From Vitellaria paradoxa (taxonomy: Eukaryota; Streptophyta; Magnoliopsida; Ericales; Sapotaceae): a DNA stretch of 64,000 nucleotides. Positions 11,207 through 22,595 of the stretch are shown here, piece after piece. Position numbers and translations under genes: made by a program. The DNA is taken from positions 41,370,663 through 41,434,662 of the forward strand of contig CM034239.1 of NCBI GenBank assembly GCA_019916065.1. Reading direction: 5' to 3'. The notes below the pieces were generated by a model that ran no database searches, was not told where the DNA came from, and was given only the letters and a program-made list of their open reading frames with translations. Numbering within the stretch: position 1 is the stretch's first letter; every line of letters starts with the position of its first letter.

Positions 11207-11530
11207 AGTGAATGTATTTAGGTGATCTTCAAAATCAGACTTGAGATTTTATCTTATTGTTTTGATAAGGGTTCTTCCATTATCAGCCGTGTGCTTTTTC
11301 AATGATTATGCTTCTTTGATTCATTATTGTTGAACATTCTTAGATTTGAGAAATTTTCATTTTCTAACATATTTTCATATTAGATTTTTGTTTCTGCCGG
11401 CTTTTTTTGGTTGCCGTTAGCGACTATTCTAATATCTCATGAAAGAGCAGAATTTCTGCAAACAATTAAGTGTTGCCAGATGCCAATCTGTAGGTCTTCT
11501 CACCAAATCTCATTTTAATTGAGCTGCCGA

Positions 11531-11684
11531 TATCAACTAATGGCTCAAGTGGTTAGAATTTATTCCTTCATAAAATTCATTGTGGGTTCGAGTCTTATCG
11601 GTACGACTGAAATTTGGGTGAAATGCAATGTAATGTTTGATATTAATTGAAAAAAAAAAATCAAAACAAAACAAAACAAAACTA
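11531..11684 (+). mobile_element. tRNA-derived SINE with A-rich tail
   Basis: Box A (TGGCTCAAGTGG) and box B (GGTTCGAGTCTTA) are spaced as in a pol III promoter, and an A-rich tail (A-run followed by CAAAA repeats) closes the element. The flanks carry a short direct repeat: TGAGCTGCCGA at 11520-11530 and TGAGCTGTCCGA at 11685-11696, differing by one inserted base. That fits the target-site duplication of a LINE-mobilised SINE. The body is about 110 bp plus tail. It encodes no protein. Confidence 0.75.
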
Positions 11685-11699
11685 TGAGCTGTCCGAAAT

Positions 11700-12319
11700 A
11701 AGGTAAAAAGATATAATATTGTGCTGCTTGCACGTCATTATCCTGGCAAAGAAAATGCCTTATTAATTAATTGGGCTAGAGGAGAAAGCGTTGATATTTA
11801 ATTTGCACATGAATTTATTAGAATTTTTTTTATTAAAGTGATGTGATATATTTATGAATTTGTTATTTAAATTTTTTTTAATCCCCTAATACTCTGTTAT
11901 TATATTAATACTGTTGCTAAATCATTTTAATAATTTTTTAATATAATAACACTCTGTCTAGCCATTGTTGGAATTTTTCATAATTCAAAGTTTTTTTTTC
12001 CAAGAAAGTACAGCTATCAACTCCAAAAATTAAGAAGTTTTGCTACCAAAAAGATTTTGGCTGCAGAATATCGAACCGAATTAAACGACCGGTGAGTACA
12101 TAAGACTTTCACTTACTTTATATTTGAAAATAAATAATTTATGCAATTTTACTTGTGATAACTCAAAAGACGTTGCCGAATGCCTTATTTTATTTTATTA
12201 TTGTTCTCGTATTTTGCTTTTTATTTTAAGTAGATCTGTTTATTTTGTAAATTATTTTATAATAAAATAAATAAACATATTTGTTAAAAATATTTTGAGT
12301 AGGTATGTTTCTCATATAA
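11700..12319. other. Intergenic, no gene seen
   Basis: AT-rich DNA with no paired repeats or exon-like sequence that I can support. Confidence 0.45.
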
Positions 12320-12555
12320 TATATTAGAGTGAGTTTATTTACATTTTACATATAAATTCTTATAATTCATTTTACTTTTTTGTTAAATAAAATTACACAG
12401 TTACTCTAATTCTTGCAAAATAATATTTATGACATTAAAATTATACAATATATCTTATTAGAAAAATAAAAGTAATTGTGTAAATTTATTTAATGAAAAA
12501 GTAAAGTGAAATGTAAGAATTTATTTATGGAGTGTTAATAAACTCACCTAATAGA
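12320..12555. mobile_element. Fold-back MITE with arms of about 85 bp
   Basis: Left arm words GTGAGTTTATTTACA, AAATTCTTATAATTCA and TTAAATAAAATTACAC are mirrored in the right arm, whose reverse complement gives GTGAGTTTATTAACA, AAATTCTTACATTTCA and TTAAATAAATTTACAC. A transcript would form a near-complete hairpin with a loop of about 50 nt. It is non-coding. Confidence 0.7.
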
Positions 12556-12735
12556 TTATTTTAGTATTTTATTTTAAATAAACATTCTTAATTATTAGAG
12601 TAGTTAAGAGTTTGAAATTATTAGATTCTGTCCACTCTTCTTTTATATTATTGGATTAATTGAAATTCAGCTACTGGCTAATATCTGATGAGTTATGGCA
12701 ATTCAGGACTTTGAATAAATAAATAAATAAGTTTT

Positions 12736-13016
12736 AAAGAGTAAATTATACTTTTTTTTTTTTTTAAGTTTTACTCAAATTTTAGTTGAAGTCTTGAATT
12801 TATTTACTTTTATAATTAAAGATATGACATTTCAAGTAGTTATAGTCTTAATTCCCTTTTTAGTGACTATTATGCCCTGCACTCATATCTTAGCGTAAAA
12901 TAGTCACAAATATTATAATTATTTAAAAATTCACACACTTAATTAGTAAAAAGAAACTTAGGTCTCAAAATAAGATTTCGGGTAAAAGTTAAGAAATAAA
13001 GTAAAATTTATCCAAT
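12736..13016. mobile_element. Probable small TIR element
   Basis: The left end AGAGTAAATTATACTTT and following AAGTTTTACTCAAATTTTAG have an imperfect mirrored counterpart in the right end (GGTAAAAGTTAAGAAATAAA then GTAAAATTTATCC). These ends resemble those of the larger fold-back element at 25789-26290. Diverged. Confidence 0.4.
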
Positions 13017-13598
13017 TTTTAATTATCCCTCTATGACATTTAAAAGCAAATGCTCAGTACTGGAAAATCATTTGTTATTGTCTTTCATAGTAGTTTCTAC
13101 ACTAATATTGTATTTAAATTAAACATTTGTTAGAAGAAAAAAAATTAAAGGACTTACATTACTTAAGTATACTCATTTCTAGTCATTAATGAAAAAAGTT
13201 TTTATTTTAACAAATTTACATAGCTCAATTTTTTGACTCGTCTAAAAAAGAAACATAAACTTAATATTTTTATTTCTCTTTTTATATTTTACCTTCACTT
13301 TTCTTTTCTATCCACATGTCTAAGCTCCAAGTACACTTCAAGTGATATTTATAACACTTTGGAAAAGAATATTAGGAATAATTTTTTTTTTTTTACTCTT
13401 TATATTTAAGGTGAAAATTACTTATATCATTAAACTTTAGAAACTAACATTTGCATCTCTTATACTTTAAATTAAAGTGAAAATTAAAGTGAAATTGTGA
13501 ATAACATTAAATTTTTAAATAAAAATAAAACATACACATTAAAAATCAAGTAGAATTGGGGGTATAAGTATAGATTATAGCTCCATTTGAAACTCTAC

Positions 13599-14795
13599 TG
13601 TAATACCTTGTATTTATTTTTGACTATTTATGTGTTGTTTTAGGCTAATAAATATTTATTTCAAGATTTAGTTGATTTATTTTTCCTGGGCCAGTTGTGG
13701 TCTAAATTGGTAATTGATTAGACAATTGGGCCAAGAACTTAGCTTCATTTTCTTTCCTTTTTCTTTTCTTTTTCCTTTGGTTTTGGCTTGGCTGCCCAGA
13801 GAGACTAGAGGGAAAAAAGAGAAGAGAAAGAGAGAAAAGAGAGAGAGTAGAGAGAGAAAATGAGTTCCAGGAAGGAAAATCAGTGAATTGGGGTAATATT
13901 CGACACTATAAATGTTGTGGTGATGCCCGTTTCTCATGATTTTGCTCAAGGTAAAGGATACGGGCATTTGAAATTCAAAAACCAAAACCCAAATCTTCTG
14001 ATTTCTTCTTTTCTCTTTGGATTTGAGGTAAATAGAACTTATATTCATGTATTAGACACTGTTAGGATAATTTTGGTATATATATGTATATATATGTGCT
14101 TGATTTGGTTGAAAATCATGTGATTCATGCATATATACATATATATGTGAATGTGGTTATATATATGCTTATAAATGTGAATATCTTGCATATATTGGAG
14201 TTATTTTTTGATTAAGTGTTAAAAAAACATGTTATTTATGTATTTATACGTGAGTTGTTGTTGAGATTGAAGCTTGAAATGATGATTTGGGGCTAGGTTC
14301 GTCAAAAACGAATCTAGGAATTGGGCACTAGACTCTGGTGTCCGAACTAACTGATTGGGGTGTTTTGTGCAGTGAGTAGAGAATTTAAATTTTATTGTCT
14401 TGTAATTTGTATTTGTAGAGATTTATAGAGTTTTGTATTATTTTATTTTAACTCGAAACGATGCCTATAAGTGGTGTGACCCAGAGAGTGTGTTCGATAT
14501 TGATATTTATGACATTATTATTTAGATAGCTATTAACATGGTTATAGTACTTGCTGTAATTGTATAGACCTTAGATGTAGTCATTGGAAATGGTATTAAG
14601 GTAGATGATGCTATTGATAAATTGATAGTGATCTATTCAACTATTATTTTAATATAGAAATGAGGGACATGTTTAGTTGTTCTGATGATGGTTATTGTAA
14701 TATGACTCAATCTTGGAACATATTTTTTATTTAATTTAATTTGTTCACATATTCTTATACTGTCCGTCCTAGATAAGTAAGTTAGGGGCGTGACA
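13599..14795 (+). mobile_element. Probable solo LTR of a gypsy-type element
   Basis: The segment starts TGTAATACCTTG and ends GGGGCGTGACA. Both ends are typical of plant chromovirus (Tekay/Del-like) LTRs and obey the TG..CA rule. Inside there is a polypurine/pyrimidine block at 13745-13860 and TTGGGGTGTTTTGTGCAGTGAG near 14357-14378. No PBS, PPT or coding internal region adjoins, so it would be a solo LTR. The five-base flanks (TCTAC and TTTAT) do not match, which leaves the boundaries uncertain. A piece of the MITE family found at 29929-30080 lies within it (about 14370-14459). Confidence 0.5.
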
Positions 14796-14796
14796 T

Positions 14797-15090
14797 TTAT
14801 AATTCTCTATAAATCTCCATAAAACTCTAACTTTTTACTTATTGTACAAATTACAAGACTATAAATTATGAGACTGTCAGTGTACCAGTTTATATTAACT
14901 TTTTGCACTCAAAACACACACAGAATATGAATTACATGGAGTATAAATGTAAATTTTAAAGTTATTGAGAGATAAAACCGTTATCTTTGATAATTTTTTT
15001 AACATTTTCACTATAATTTAACTTATAAGGGTACAAACCGTTAAAAATGTAATTATGTTTCATTTATTTCAAAGTGATTAGGCCATAACC
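14797..15090. repeat. Inverted fragment of the 29929-30080 MITE family
   Basis: AATTCTCTATAAATCTCC, AAAACTCTAAC and AATTACAAGACTATAAATT read as the reverse complement of words in 14370-14459 and 29929-30080. The fragment is truncated and diverged. Confidence 0.4.
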
Positions 15091-15094
15091 ATAA

Positions 15095-15699
15095 GGGATG
15101 GAAACATGTCAGGTTTGGATTGAGTTTATCTAGGGTGTTTGATTTATCAAATTTTACTGAAAGTTACAAAAATTATCACTGACCTTCAATTAAAATTTGC
15201 CACATATTATTTTTACACTAAATTTTTTTTTAAATTTTTTGTCATCCAAAGACCCCACTAAATCATACCTCGACCATAACAGGAAATACTCTCCCAATAC
15301 CTGCTCCCATAATTGTGATGGGTTGAAATTGTCCTTCTCATATCCATCCCACTTTATTAATCAAGTTAAACAATTTAAACACACCAAAATCTCAAATGAT
15401 TTTTTTTTTCAAACAAAATTAAAGTAATAAAAATTATATGAATGTAAATCATAACATAAAAAAATATATTAATAAATATTTATTTATTACATTTTACTAA
15501 TTGATATTATTTCCGTACTATTATAACATAAAATAAATATTTAAGTTATTACACTATGCAACTCGGTTGGGTTTGGATTAGGATCATTAAAACCCACATG
15601 AGCGTTGGGTTAAGATGACCAAACTCCACATATGCATTAGATTTCTTCAGCTTTTATTTTTCCAAATTCCATATCCTTCTCAGTAGAGTCTGAGTTGAA
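15095..15699. other. Intergenic, possible decayed TIR element
   Basis: GGGATGGAAACATGTCAGG on the left and CCAAATTCCATATCCTTC on the right could be decayed inverted ends. The match is too weak for a firm call. No gene. Confidence 0.25.
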
Positions 15700-16537
15700 T
15701 TTTTAAGTTACATTAACATTCCGAATAACCATACCATATCACATCCTTGCGCTCTTTTTGTACGTAGCACTCCGATCGAAGTTGAAATATACACAGAGCC
15801 ACAACTATAGTTTCACAAGATTCTATGGGGGATCCTGGGATGCCGCTAGCTATCATTTCCTTTAATGGAGTCATTTATGATGGGAGATATTGAGGTAATT
15901 AAGATGCCGCCTAAAGGCAAGTAAAGTTAGTTGTTTCATGCAAACTTCAAAGTCCTTGTTGGGTTTAGTTTTCTTGGTACGGTTTTGTCTCCCCCTTTCT
16001 TTGATCCCGTTGTTTTATTCAGATTGTTGTGGGTATATACTTCAATTATCCCCCTATTAATTTCTATATCTCAATCGAAGTCAGATGTATCTATTACCAT
16101 GAAAATTGTACCTCGTGCTCTAAAGTATTGGAAGTGAAGTCCCTGTTCTCGTAAAGTACATTGAAAACGGGTTTTAATTTGTCTCTCCGAATGATTCTCC
16201 TTTGTGACTTTGTCTTGTTTGAAAATAACTTGTATTGATTTGCTTCTATCAACTGGTCCGGGAAGCTTTCAAGAGAATTTGTCCACATGCTTCCTTGTTG
16301 GGTCCGATCCACAGTTGGAGCCTAATGGACAATGAGAAACAAAATGCCATTCTCCTACCGGCTGAAATCCAGCAAGGAATCTGAAAATGATCTTTCCAAA
16401 CATCCCCAAACACGTGTTAATGGTCGCTAAAGTTTACTTGGAGGCTTGGGGCCAATTTTCAATAAATTCTTCTGCATATTCTTTAGATATGACGAGTGTT
16501 TCAATTCTGACGTGATTCCTTCAAATTGGGTTAACTA
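15700..16537. other. Unexplained less AT-rich segment
   Basis: The segment stands out by its balanced composition. The plus strand has short open stretches such as PLAIISFNGVIYDG near 15840-15885 and a later 68-codon frame (15931-16137). The minus strand has a 72-codon frame (16094-16312) with FPDQLIEANQYKLF. None can be joined convincingly. The FNGVIYDG word and the spacing are faintly like the N-terminal region of MULE-type transposases, but this is a guess. A decayed transposon or gene fragment is the best reading. Confidence 0.3.
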
Positions 16538-17616
16538 TTATAATATCTCGATTACTGAAATCTCAATTTCGAGTAACTCTAGGGCGCGTCTAGTACGTGA
16601 TTAAAAATTAAATAAAGTAATTGTTAAGAGTGTAAAATTTTAATTTTTAATCATATTTTTAATTATTTAATAATGAAAATTAGCTTTTAACCTTTTAAAC
16701 ATTAATCATTTTTTATATGAAAAACACGATTGAAGATTATTTTCAACTTTTTTTTGAAAGTTAATCCATTAAAAAAAAAAAAAAAAGAGGTAAGAAAAAT
16801 AACTTTTGTAAGCTCCAAAAATGCTAAGCTTGGCCTAAATTGGCCACTTTTTGCTTAAATTATAATTGTGTTGAAATTTCTTTACTTACTGATAAGAAAT
16901 ATATAACTAAATATTTTTACGTTGTTTGAAAAGTACATAATGCAAATCAAAATCAATCTAGAGCAAAAATGAGTCTAGAAATAAAATTAAAATTTCTCTT
17001 GAGAAGTTTGTAAAGCGATCAAAATGGGTTTAAATGTAAAATAATTATTTTTTTACTCAGAATTTTAATCAAACTGACATTTTTTCAACTGATAATAAAC
17101 ATACGTATCATTATACAATTTTTTATGAACCCTAGAAGGTGAATTTGAGCAAAAATGATATCAGGATAAAATAATCATTCTTCGTCTTGAGTTGTTAGGT
17201 AATAAGAATAATGTTAAGGACTACTTCTTGGCCTTTTGAAAAAATCAAAACATAAATTTAGGTGTAAAAGCTGTCCAATGTAAAATGTTCATTTTTTGCA
17301 TGAGTTTTGGTTGGGGCCGTAATGAATTGATATGTCATATTTTATTATTTATGTATTTTGGAGTGTATTTTACTATTTTGTGGGGTTATTTGAGTTTGAT
17401 TGACTCTATTTAGTTAAAGGTTGTGTTAGATTTTTATTATAATTATGTCTTGGCTCAACACTTATAAAATCATCAATGTGGGGTTTAGGCGTGTGTATGA
17501 CAATGGCTACCTCGGGCGCATAAGAATCGGAAAAAGGTTGTCTTGTACGTGCAGTTTGTATAGATATTTTTTTGATAGTTTTTACCTAACAAATTTTTAC
17601 TTTATATATAGATTAG
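16538..17616. mobile_element. Possible truncated gypsy LTR
   Basis: It begins near TTATAATATCTCGATTACTG, similar to the TGTAATATCCCG starts of plant gypsy LTRs. It contains three diverged internal repeats around AAATGTAAAATAATTATTTT, GGATAAAATAATCATTCTT and CAATGTAAAATGTTCATTTTT. A less AT-rich patch follows at 17440-17560. No internal coding region, PBS or matching second LTR was found. The call rests on general resemblance. Confidence 0.35.
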
Positions 17617-18307
17617 TGCAGGGGACGAAACTAGGATTTTATAAGAAGGGGGACCAAAAAACTTTTAGTAAAAATATTGATGTAAATCAAGTTTGATGGA
17701 ATGCTTTGTTTGATCAAATGGATAAACCTCTTTTTAAAGAAGAAAAACAATTAGAACCAAAACAAAAAGGTTTGAAAAAAAAAAAAAAAGAATACTAACT
17801 TTTTATTTAGGATTTATTTTTGCTGGAATTAAAAATTTTTTTCAGTGCTATAGCTAACAGAGAAAAATGATATGTAGAGAAAGAGAAAGGGAGAATAGTA
17901 AAGTAAGAAAAGATAAAAATGATAAGAATATAGAGTGGACAAAAAAAATGAGAAAATTTGATAACAGAAATGATTTGTAGAGATAGAGAGGGACAAAAAG
18001 TGAATAATAATGAAGTAAGAAAAGGTGAAAACAATAGGAAGATTAAGTGTATAAAAGAAAATGTGAAAAGATAATAATTAATGATATAGAAAAAAGAGAT
18101 TACGGGGATAGAGAGAGAGAGATATTTTTGAGTTTGCATTAAAAAAATGTGCTTAATTAATTTTTACGTGTCCTAGTTGAGACTTTTCATTTAGCCACAT
18201 TATTAAAGATGTATTTATTTTCATTAAAAATATCACATGTACTTAGACAAAAATACCAAAAGAGGGGGGCATGGCTGCCCCTTAAGACCCCGTTGCTTCG
18301 TCCTTAC
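17617..18307. mobile_element. TIR element with GGGGACGAA ends, about 690 bp
   Basis: The left end GCAGGGGACGAAACTAGG and the right end, whose reverse complement is GTAAGGACGAAGCAACGGGG, form an imperfect inverted repeat. The right end is followed inward by a G/C-rich block (AGAGGGGGGCATGGCTGCCC). Elements with ends of this type (GGGGCGGAGCCAGG-like) are widespread in plants. The same structural pattern recurs at 50938-51459. The interior is purine-rich on the plus strand and non-coding. Confidence 0.55.
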
Positions 18308-19110
18308 ACACGTGTGCATATATGGTCAACTCATTTGAGGCTTTTCACTCGGATTTATCTTCCTTCTTCAGCTTTGATTTCCCTTATTCCCTTACACAGA
18401 TATTTATTTAATATATTTTAATTATTTATGACATTATTTTGAAGTATTTATAAGATTTAAATGCCATATTATTACATTGGAGTTGGTTTGAGAGGGCTGC
18501 GTATAGCACCTGGGTCTGGTTGGATCGAGGTCAACCAAATTCACTCATGACTTGTTCCCTCGGTCTCGGCTTAATTTTTATGATATTTTTATAAAATTTA
18601 TAAACACAAATAAAATTTATAAAAACTAATTAAAGTATATAATATTCTTTATCAATAAATTTTATTAAAAAATAAAAAATTACCTAATTAACATTGAATC
18701 CAAATTACAAATATAGAATTCTAATTAAAAAAGTTATTAAATTAAAATTAATTACAAATTATCAAATTTACAAATTTACTAATTATACATTATCAAATAT
18801 ATAAATTACAAATGTACAGATTTACTAAGTACAAATTCTCAGATTGACTTTTTTTGTTTTTTTTACCATCGCCAATGGCTGGCAACAGCAAGCGAAGGAA
18901 AAAAATAGAAAAGAAAAGAAAAAAAAAGGCTGGCTGCGTGGGAAAATAATAAAGATCTATAGAATCGCGCAGGGTAGGGGCGGGCCTGGGTGGGTGTCGA
19001 GTCGAGTTATGGGCCGAAACATGGTCATCCAAGCCTTGATCCGAGTAGACAGGGGCCGGCCGGGCCGGACAAGGAATTAGATCGACTCGACCATTTATAT
19101 CTCTACTTGT
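18308..19110. other. Intergenic with GGCCGG-rich patches
   Basis: Two GC-rich patches (about 18485-18575 and 18955-19090, the latter including GGGCCGGCCGGGCCGG) bracket an extremely AT-rich core. That looks like a decayed TIR element whose ends carry GGGTC/GGCCGG words. I could not align the ends well enough to set borders. No gene. Confidence 0.35.
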
Positions 19111-19359
19111 AATTCATGATTTCACACTTGAAGGTCATTTTTGAGTCGCACACTAAAGTGTTTAATATAATACTCCCCATTGATTTTCTCGGCCCATTTT
19201 TCACACATTTCGGTTCCAAATCGTTCGTGACTCCTTCATTTGCATCACAGGTCGCTAGACTTCAAAATGTCAATAATATTAATACTCGAATTACAAAACA
19301 CCACGACTAACTATGCCCGAATGGTGATCTGCCACTGAGATTTAGAAACGTCAAAATAA

Positions 19360-19760
19360 AAAAATGACCTATAATTTCTCTTCCCCTCAAACAAACAGAG
19401 CTGCAGAGCTTCAAATGGCGCCCCTCTTTTTGTTTTCCCTCATCGGCTCACTCCTCACCCTCACCGACCTCACGCGGCGCAAGTCTGATCCATTTTCTTC
19501 TTTGGCAAGGTCGAAAGCACCAAATGTTGTCGATTTACGTAGGGAGATAAGATTTTCTTCTCCCATCTTCTTAAGATTTTCTTCTCCCATCTTCTTCTCT
19601 GCCCGTATTTTTCTTCTTTACACTTTCAGATCATTAAATCATCATTTTCGTGGCGTGGGCTGATAAATTCAGGAAAGAAGTTGGCAACAGCTACAACGAG
19701 GAAGCGTCAAACAGGATCGCAAGTTTATGCAATCATTTTGCTTCATCAGTGTTTCATTGA
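19360..19760 (+). pseudogene. Gene-like fragment, identity unknown
   Basis: A balanced-composition stretch contains an ATG (19415) followed by an open frame (MAPLFLFSLIGSLLTLTD...) to a TGA near 19661. It also has a 24-bp direct repeat (AAGATTTTCTTCTCCCATCTT-like, near 19550-19597) and a possible acceptor TTCAG at about 19670-19674 preceding GAAAGAAGTTGGCAACAGC. A second exon-like piece lies at 20976-21023, after a CTGCAG acceptor (reading IFRELRALAMQKNEA). A TIR element (20088-20843) and a MITE lie between, and a copia element follows at 21241. I recognise no family. It may be a decayed gene, a 5' exon cluster or a non-coding transcript. Confidence 0.3.
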
Positions 19761-19830
19761 GGAATAACCTTAATTTTTGAGTCTCTAGTCCCGTGTTCTT
19801 CAAGTGGTTATAATCTCAAGTTATTTAAGT

Positions 19831-20090
19831 GGGCTCGTTCGGTTAGCGCCAAAAAAAAAAAAAAAAACAAAAAGACTTTTAGACTTTTTTTAGTAATTTT
19901 TAGTAATTAAAACTTTTGGTGCATTTGATAAAAATTTAAAATTTTTAAAAATTTTTAAAAACATTTGGTTTTTTGGTAAAATATTAGAAACTTTTTAAAC
20001 AATTTTTAGGATTTTCGATAACTTTTGGTTATTTGATAAAAAATTAGAAAAGCTTTCAGCAACTTTTAGTGATGTAACCAAACGCAGACC
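19831..20090. mobile_element. MITE with CTCGTTCGGTTA ends, about 260 bp
   Basis: The left end GGGCTCGTTCGGTTAGCGCC pairs imperfectly with the right end GATGTAACCAAACGCAG. The interior is made of TTTTTAGTAATTTTTAGTAA and TTTGGTAAAATATTAGAAAC iterations shared with 7465-7680, 46280-46500 and 50166-50473. It is non-coding. Confidence 0.5.
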
Positions 20091-20843
20091 TGTTTGATAA
20101 TGTTGTCTTTTTTATTTATATTTATTTGGTTATATTTTTTATTTTTTGTTTTTTAATTTTTTTCTAAAATAAAAATTAAAATTGCGTTTGAAATACAGTT
20201 TTGTTTACAATAATTATTTTTTAAATAAAATATTTCATTTTATTAGTTTTATAAAAATTAATTGAATTTAATAAAATATATTTCATATTAATTGAATTTA
20301 AATTAATTAATTTATTAATTAAATTATTTATTAAAAATCATATAATTCAACAAATATAAAATATGTTAAATTTTAATTTAATCATATTATTTATTAAAAA
20401 CAATTGAATAATGTATATTTTCATAATAATTTAAATAATTTAATTATGATATTTATTAAATAATTTAATAAAATAATATTAATTAAATTGAAAATTTATT
20501 AAATTAAATTAATTTTATTATTTATTAAAAATAATTTTAATTTAATAAAATATTTGAATAAAATAATTTATTTTAATATGATGTAACAAAAATACATAAA
20601 GTATTAAAATTAACAAAATATTTGTAATAGAAAAAATCAGCGTGAAAACATCTTAGTTGTTTAAGTTTTTTTTTTTTTTTATTTAAGTTTTCTTTTTTTA
20701 GAAAACAAAAAATTAAATTTAACAAACATATTTTTGTTGTCAATTTATAAAAAAAATTTAACAAACATATTTTTATTGTCAATTTATAAAATTTTGATAA
20801 TATAAACGAAAAAACAAAAAATAAAACCGTTATCAAACAGGGA
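20088..20843. mobile_element. AT-rich TIR element, about 755 bp
   Basis: The left end ACCTGTTTGATAATG is mirrored by the right end CGTTATCAAACAGG. Inside, poly-T/poly-A words (TTTTTATTTTTTGTTTTTTA and its reverse at the other end) extend the symmetry. The body is almost pure A/T with stretches of AATTTAATAAAAT. It directly abuts the MITE at 19831-20090. It has no coding capacity. Confidence 0.5.
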
Positions 20844-20975
20844 TCCAAAAAAAATTATCAAAAATTCTTATTTGTTGACAACCAAACGAGGCGGATGAGT
20901 TGTTAAACTAAACTATGGTAATGTTCTTATTTGGAAATTTAAAATTTCTTATTGTTGCTATTCTTCTGACTGCAG

Positions 20976-21023
20976 ATCTTTAGAGAGCTCAGAGCTCTAG
21001 CCATGCAGAAAAATGAAGCGAAA
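20976..21023 (+). other. Exon-like fragment after a CTGCAG acceptor
   Basis: TTCTTCTGACTGCAG is followed by an open stretch reading IFRELRALAMQKNEA. The composition and codon pattern look coding, but it is only 16 codons long and no donor or partner exon is certain. It may belong with the fragment at 19360-19760. Confidence 0.25.
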
Positions 21024-21240
21024 TTTTTTTTTTGGTAATTAAAATGAACTTTCTTTCCTCTGCAGTTGTTCCTTCTTCCAATAAGTAGATATTTAAGGGT
21101 TAAAATATATTTGGTTTTATATTTGTTGTTTACTTTGATTGTTTATGTAAAGATATAGTTGGTTTGTGCGGATGAGCTCGAGGTCCTTATTTTGATTAAT
21201 TAATAGGATGCCTCAAGCCATTTATTCATCAATCCCGATT

Positions 21241-21618
21241 TGTTGGGAATTTAAGCTTCCTAATTTCACCCCTCATAATCTACTTTCTGCAAAATATTAA
21301 GTAGAATAGAAAAATAATAATAATATTAGAATTTATATGAAAAATTCCTAAATGGGATAAAAAATCATGAACACTTAAAAGAAGAAAATTCACTATGTGA
21401 AAAATTTATACAATGACACAATTCTTTCTCTCACCCAATACCTCAAAATACCCCACAAAAAAAAAAAAGAATTTAACTAGCGTTTAAATTCGCTATTTAA
21501 AATTTTAATTGGTGTATTTTTACCCAAAGAAACGAGTCTTTATTTATAACTTTACAAGGCCTCCCTCCCTTTATGAGTAAACTAATATGGGACTCCTAAA
21601 GGAGCCGCCATACCAACA
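21241..21618 (-). repeat. 3' LTR of the small copia element
   Basis: It begins TGTTGG and ends CCAACA on the plus strand, a perfect terminal hexamer inverted repeat. It aligns along its length with 22596-23000 through shared words such as CTCCCTCCCTTT, TTTACCCAAAG-like, AATTTATA and AAAGGAGCC. Confidence 0.85.
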
Positions 21619-22029
21619 ATCTTCACCTTGGCGATTTTAGATGGTCCCACATTAAACTTTCACCTCCAAGGAAATTTTTTGAAAAAAAAAAAAAAAAAAA
21701 AAAAACTCTCAATCATAGAGAATTATCATGCTCCACCATTCTCCGCACATGTCGAAACCTTGCTGAAAAATTATGGTGCAGCTCACATATTTGACTTTCA
21801 TGGAAGTTCATCAGCCATTGACATAAATTTTCATTACACACATTGCATCAAAATCAAACCAATACCCGTGTGCAAACTTGTGGACCTACAAACAGTAACA
21901 CATCCTCTATCATGGCAACTTTGGGGATTAATAGCATGCCATGAGGATGTACACAACATTTGCGACATTGTTAGTCTTTCCATTTACTGACCTTTGGCTG
22001 CTCGCCAAACTTGCTTCACCTCTTAGACT

Positions 22030-22065
22030 ATTTTTCTTGACATGCCCGAATTGTCCCATATGTCC
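22030..22065 (-). pseudogene. Decayed gag zinc-knuckle remnant
   Basis: Read on the minus strand, the segment gives GHMGQFGHVKKN followed by Ser where the last Cys of a CX2CX4HX4C knuckle is expected. The upstream Cys pair has also been lost or frameshifted. Copia Gag proteins carry one such knuckle, so this identifies the internal region as gag-derived. Frameshifts lie on both sides. It cannot be functional. Confidence 0.6.
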
Positions 22066-22580
22066 AGTAGACTACGTTGGAATTCTTTTTCTTTCCATTA
22101 TCTACTACTAGATCTAAGTCTTTATGAGGAATATTGATTCCACCACATAATATTCTCTCTTCATAAAAGAGTTTACAGTAACTTTTGAAAGAATTACTAT
22201 TCCTTCCCACTAGTAGTACTACTAATTTTAGGGATTGGCATGCCTTTCAATACCTTGTGTAATCCTGAGTGAATCAAAATGCCTTGTCACAAACCAAAAT
22301 TAATTCTCACGTCGAATTTCTCCACCTCAAATTTAACAAGGTTTGAAGCCTTACTTCTTGACATTTTTTCACACCACTGCCTTGAAGAATTTTACCGTAG
22401 AAGTGAATAGTACCCACTAAGTAAGTTTCTAGAAAAGATTAGAAAGATTACACTGGTCTTACTTAAAACTCAATCTCCCAGACAAAACTTTTTTAGACTT
22501 GTACGTATCCACACTACCACACCTTAAACTTGTACATATGTACATTACCACACCAAATCTCCACTGCACGAAAGAACTTA

Positions 22581-22593
22581 AGCTCTAATACCA
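22581..22593 (-). other. Primer-binding site (initiator tRNA-Met type)
   Basis: The minus-strand sequence TGGTATTAGAGCT differs by one base from the usual plant copia site TGGTATCAGAGCT. It lies two bases downstream of the 5' LTR, where minus-strand DNA synthesis would be primed. Confidence 0.85.
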
Positions 22594-22595
22594 CT

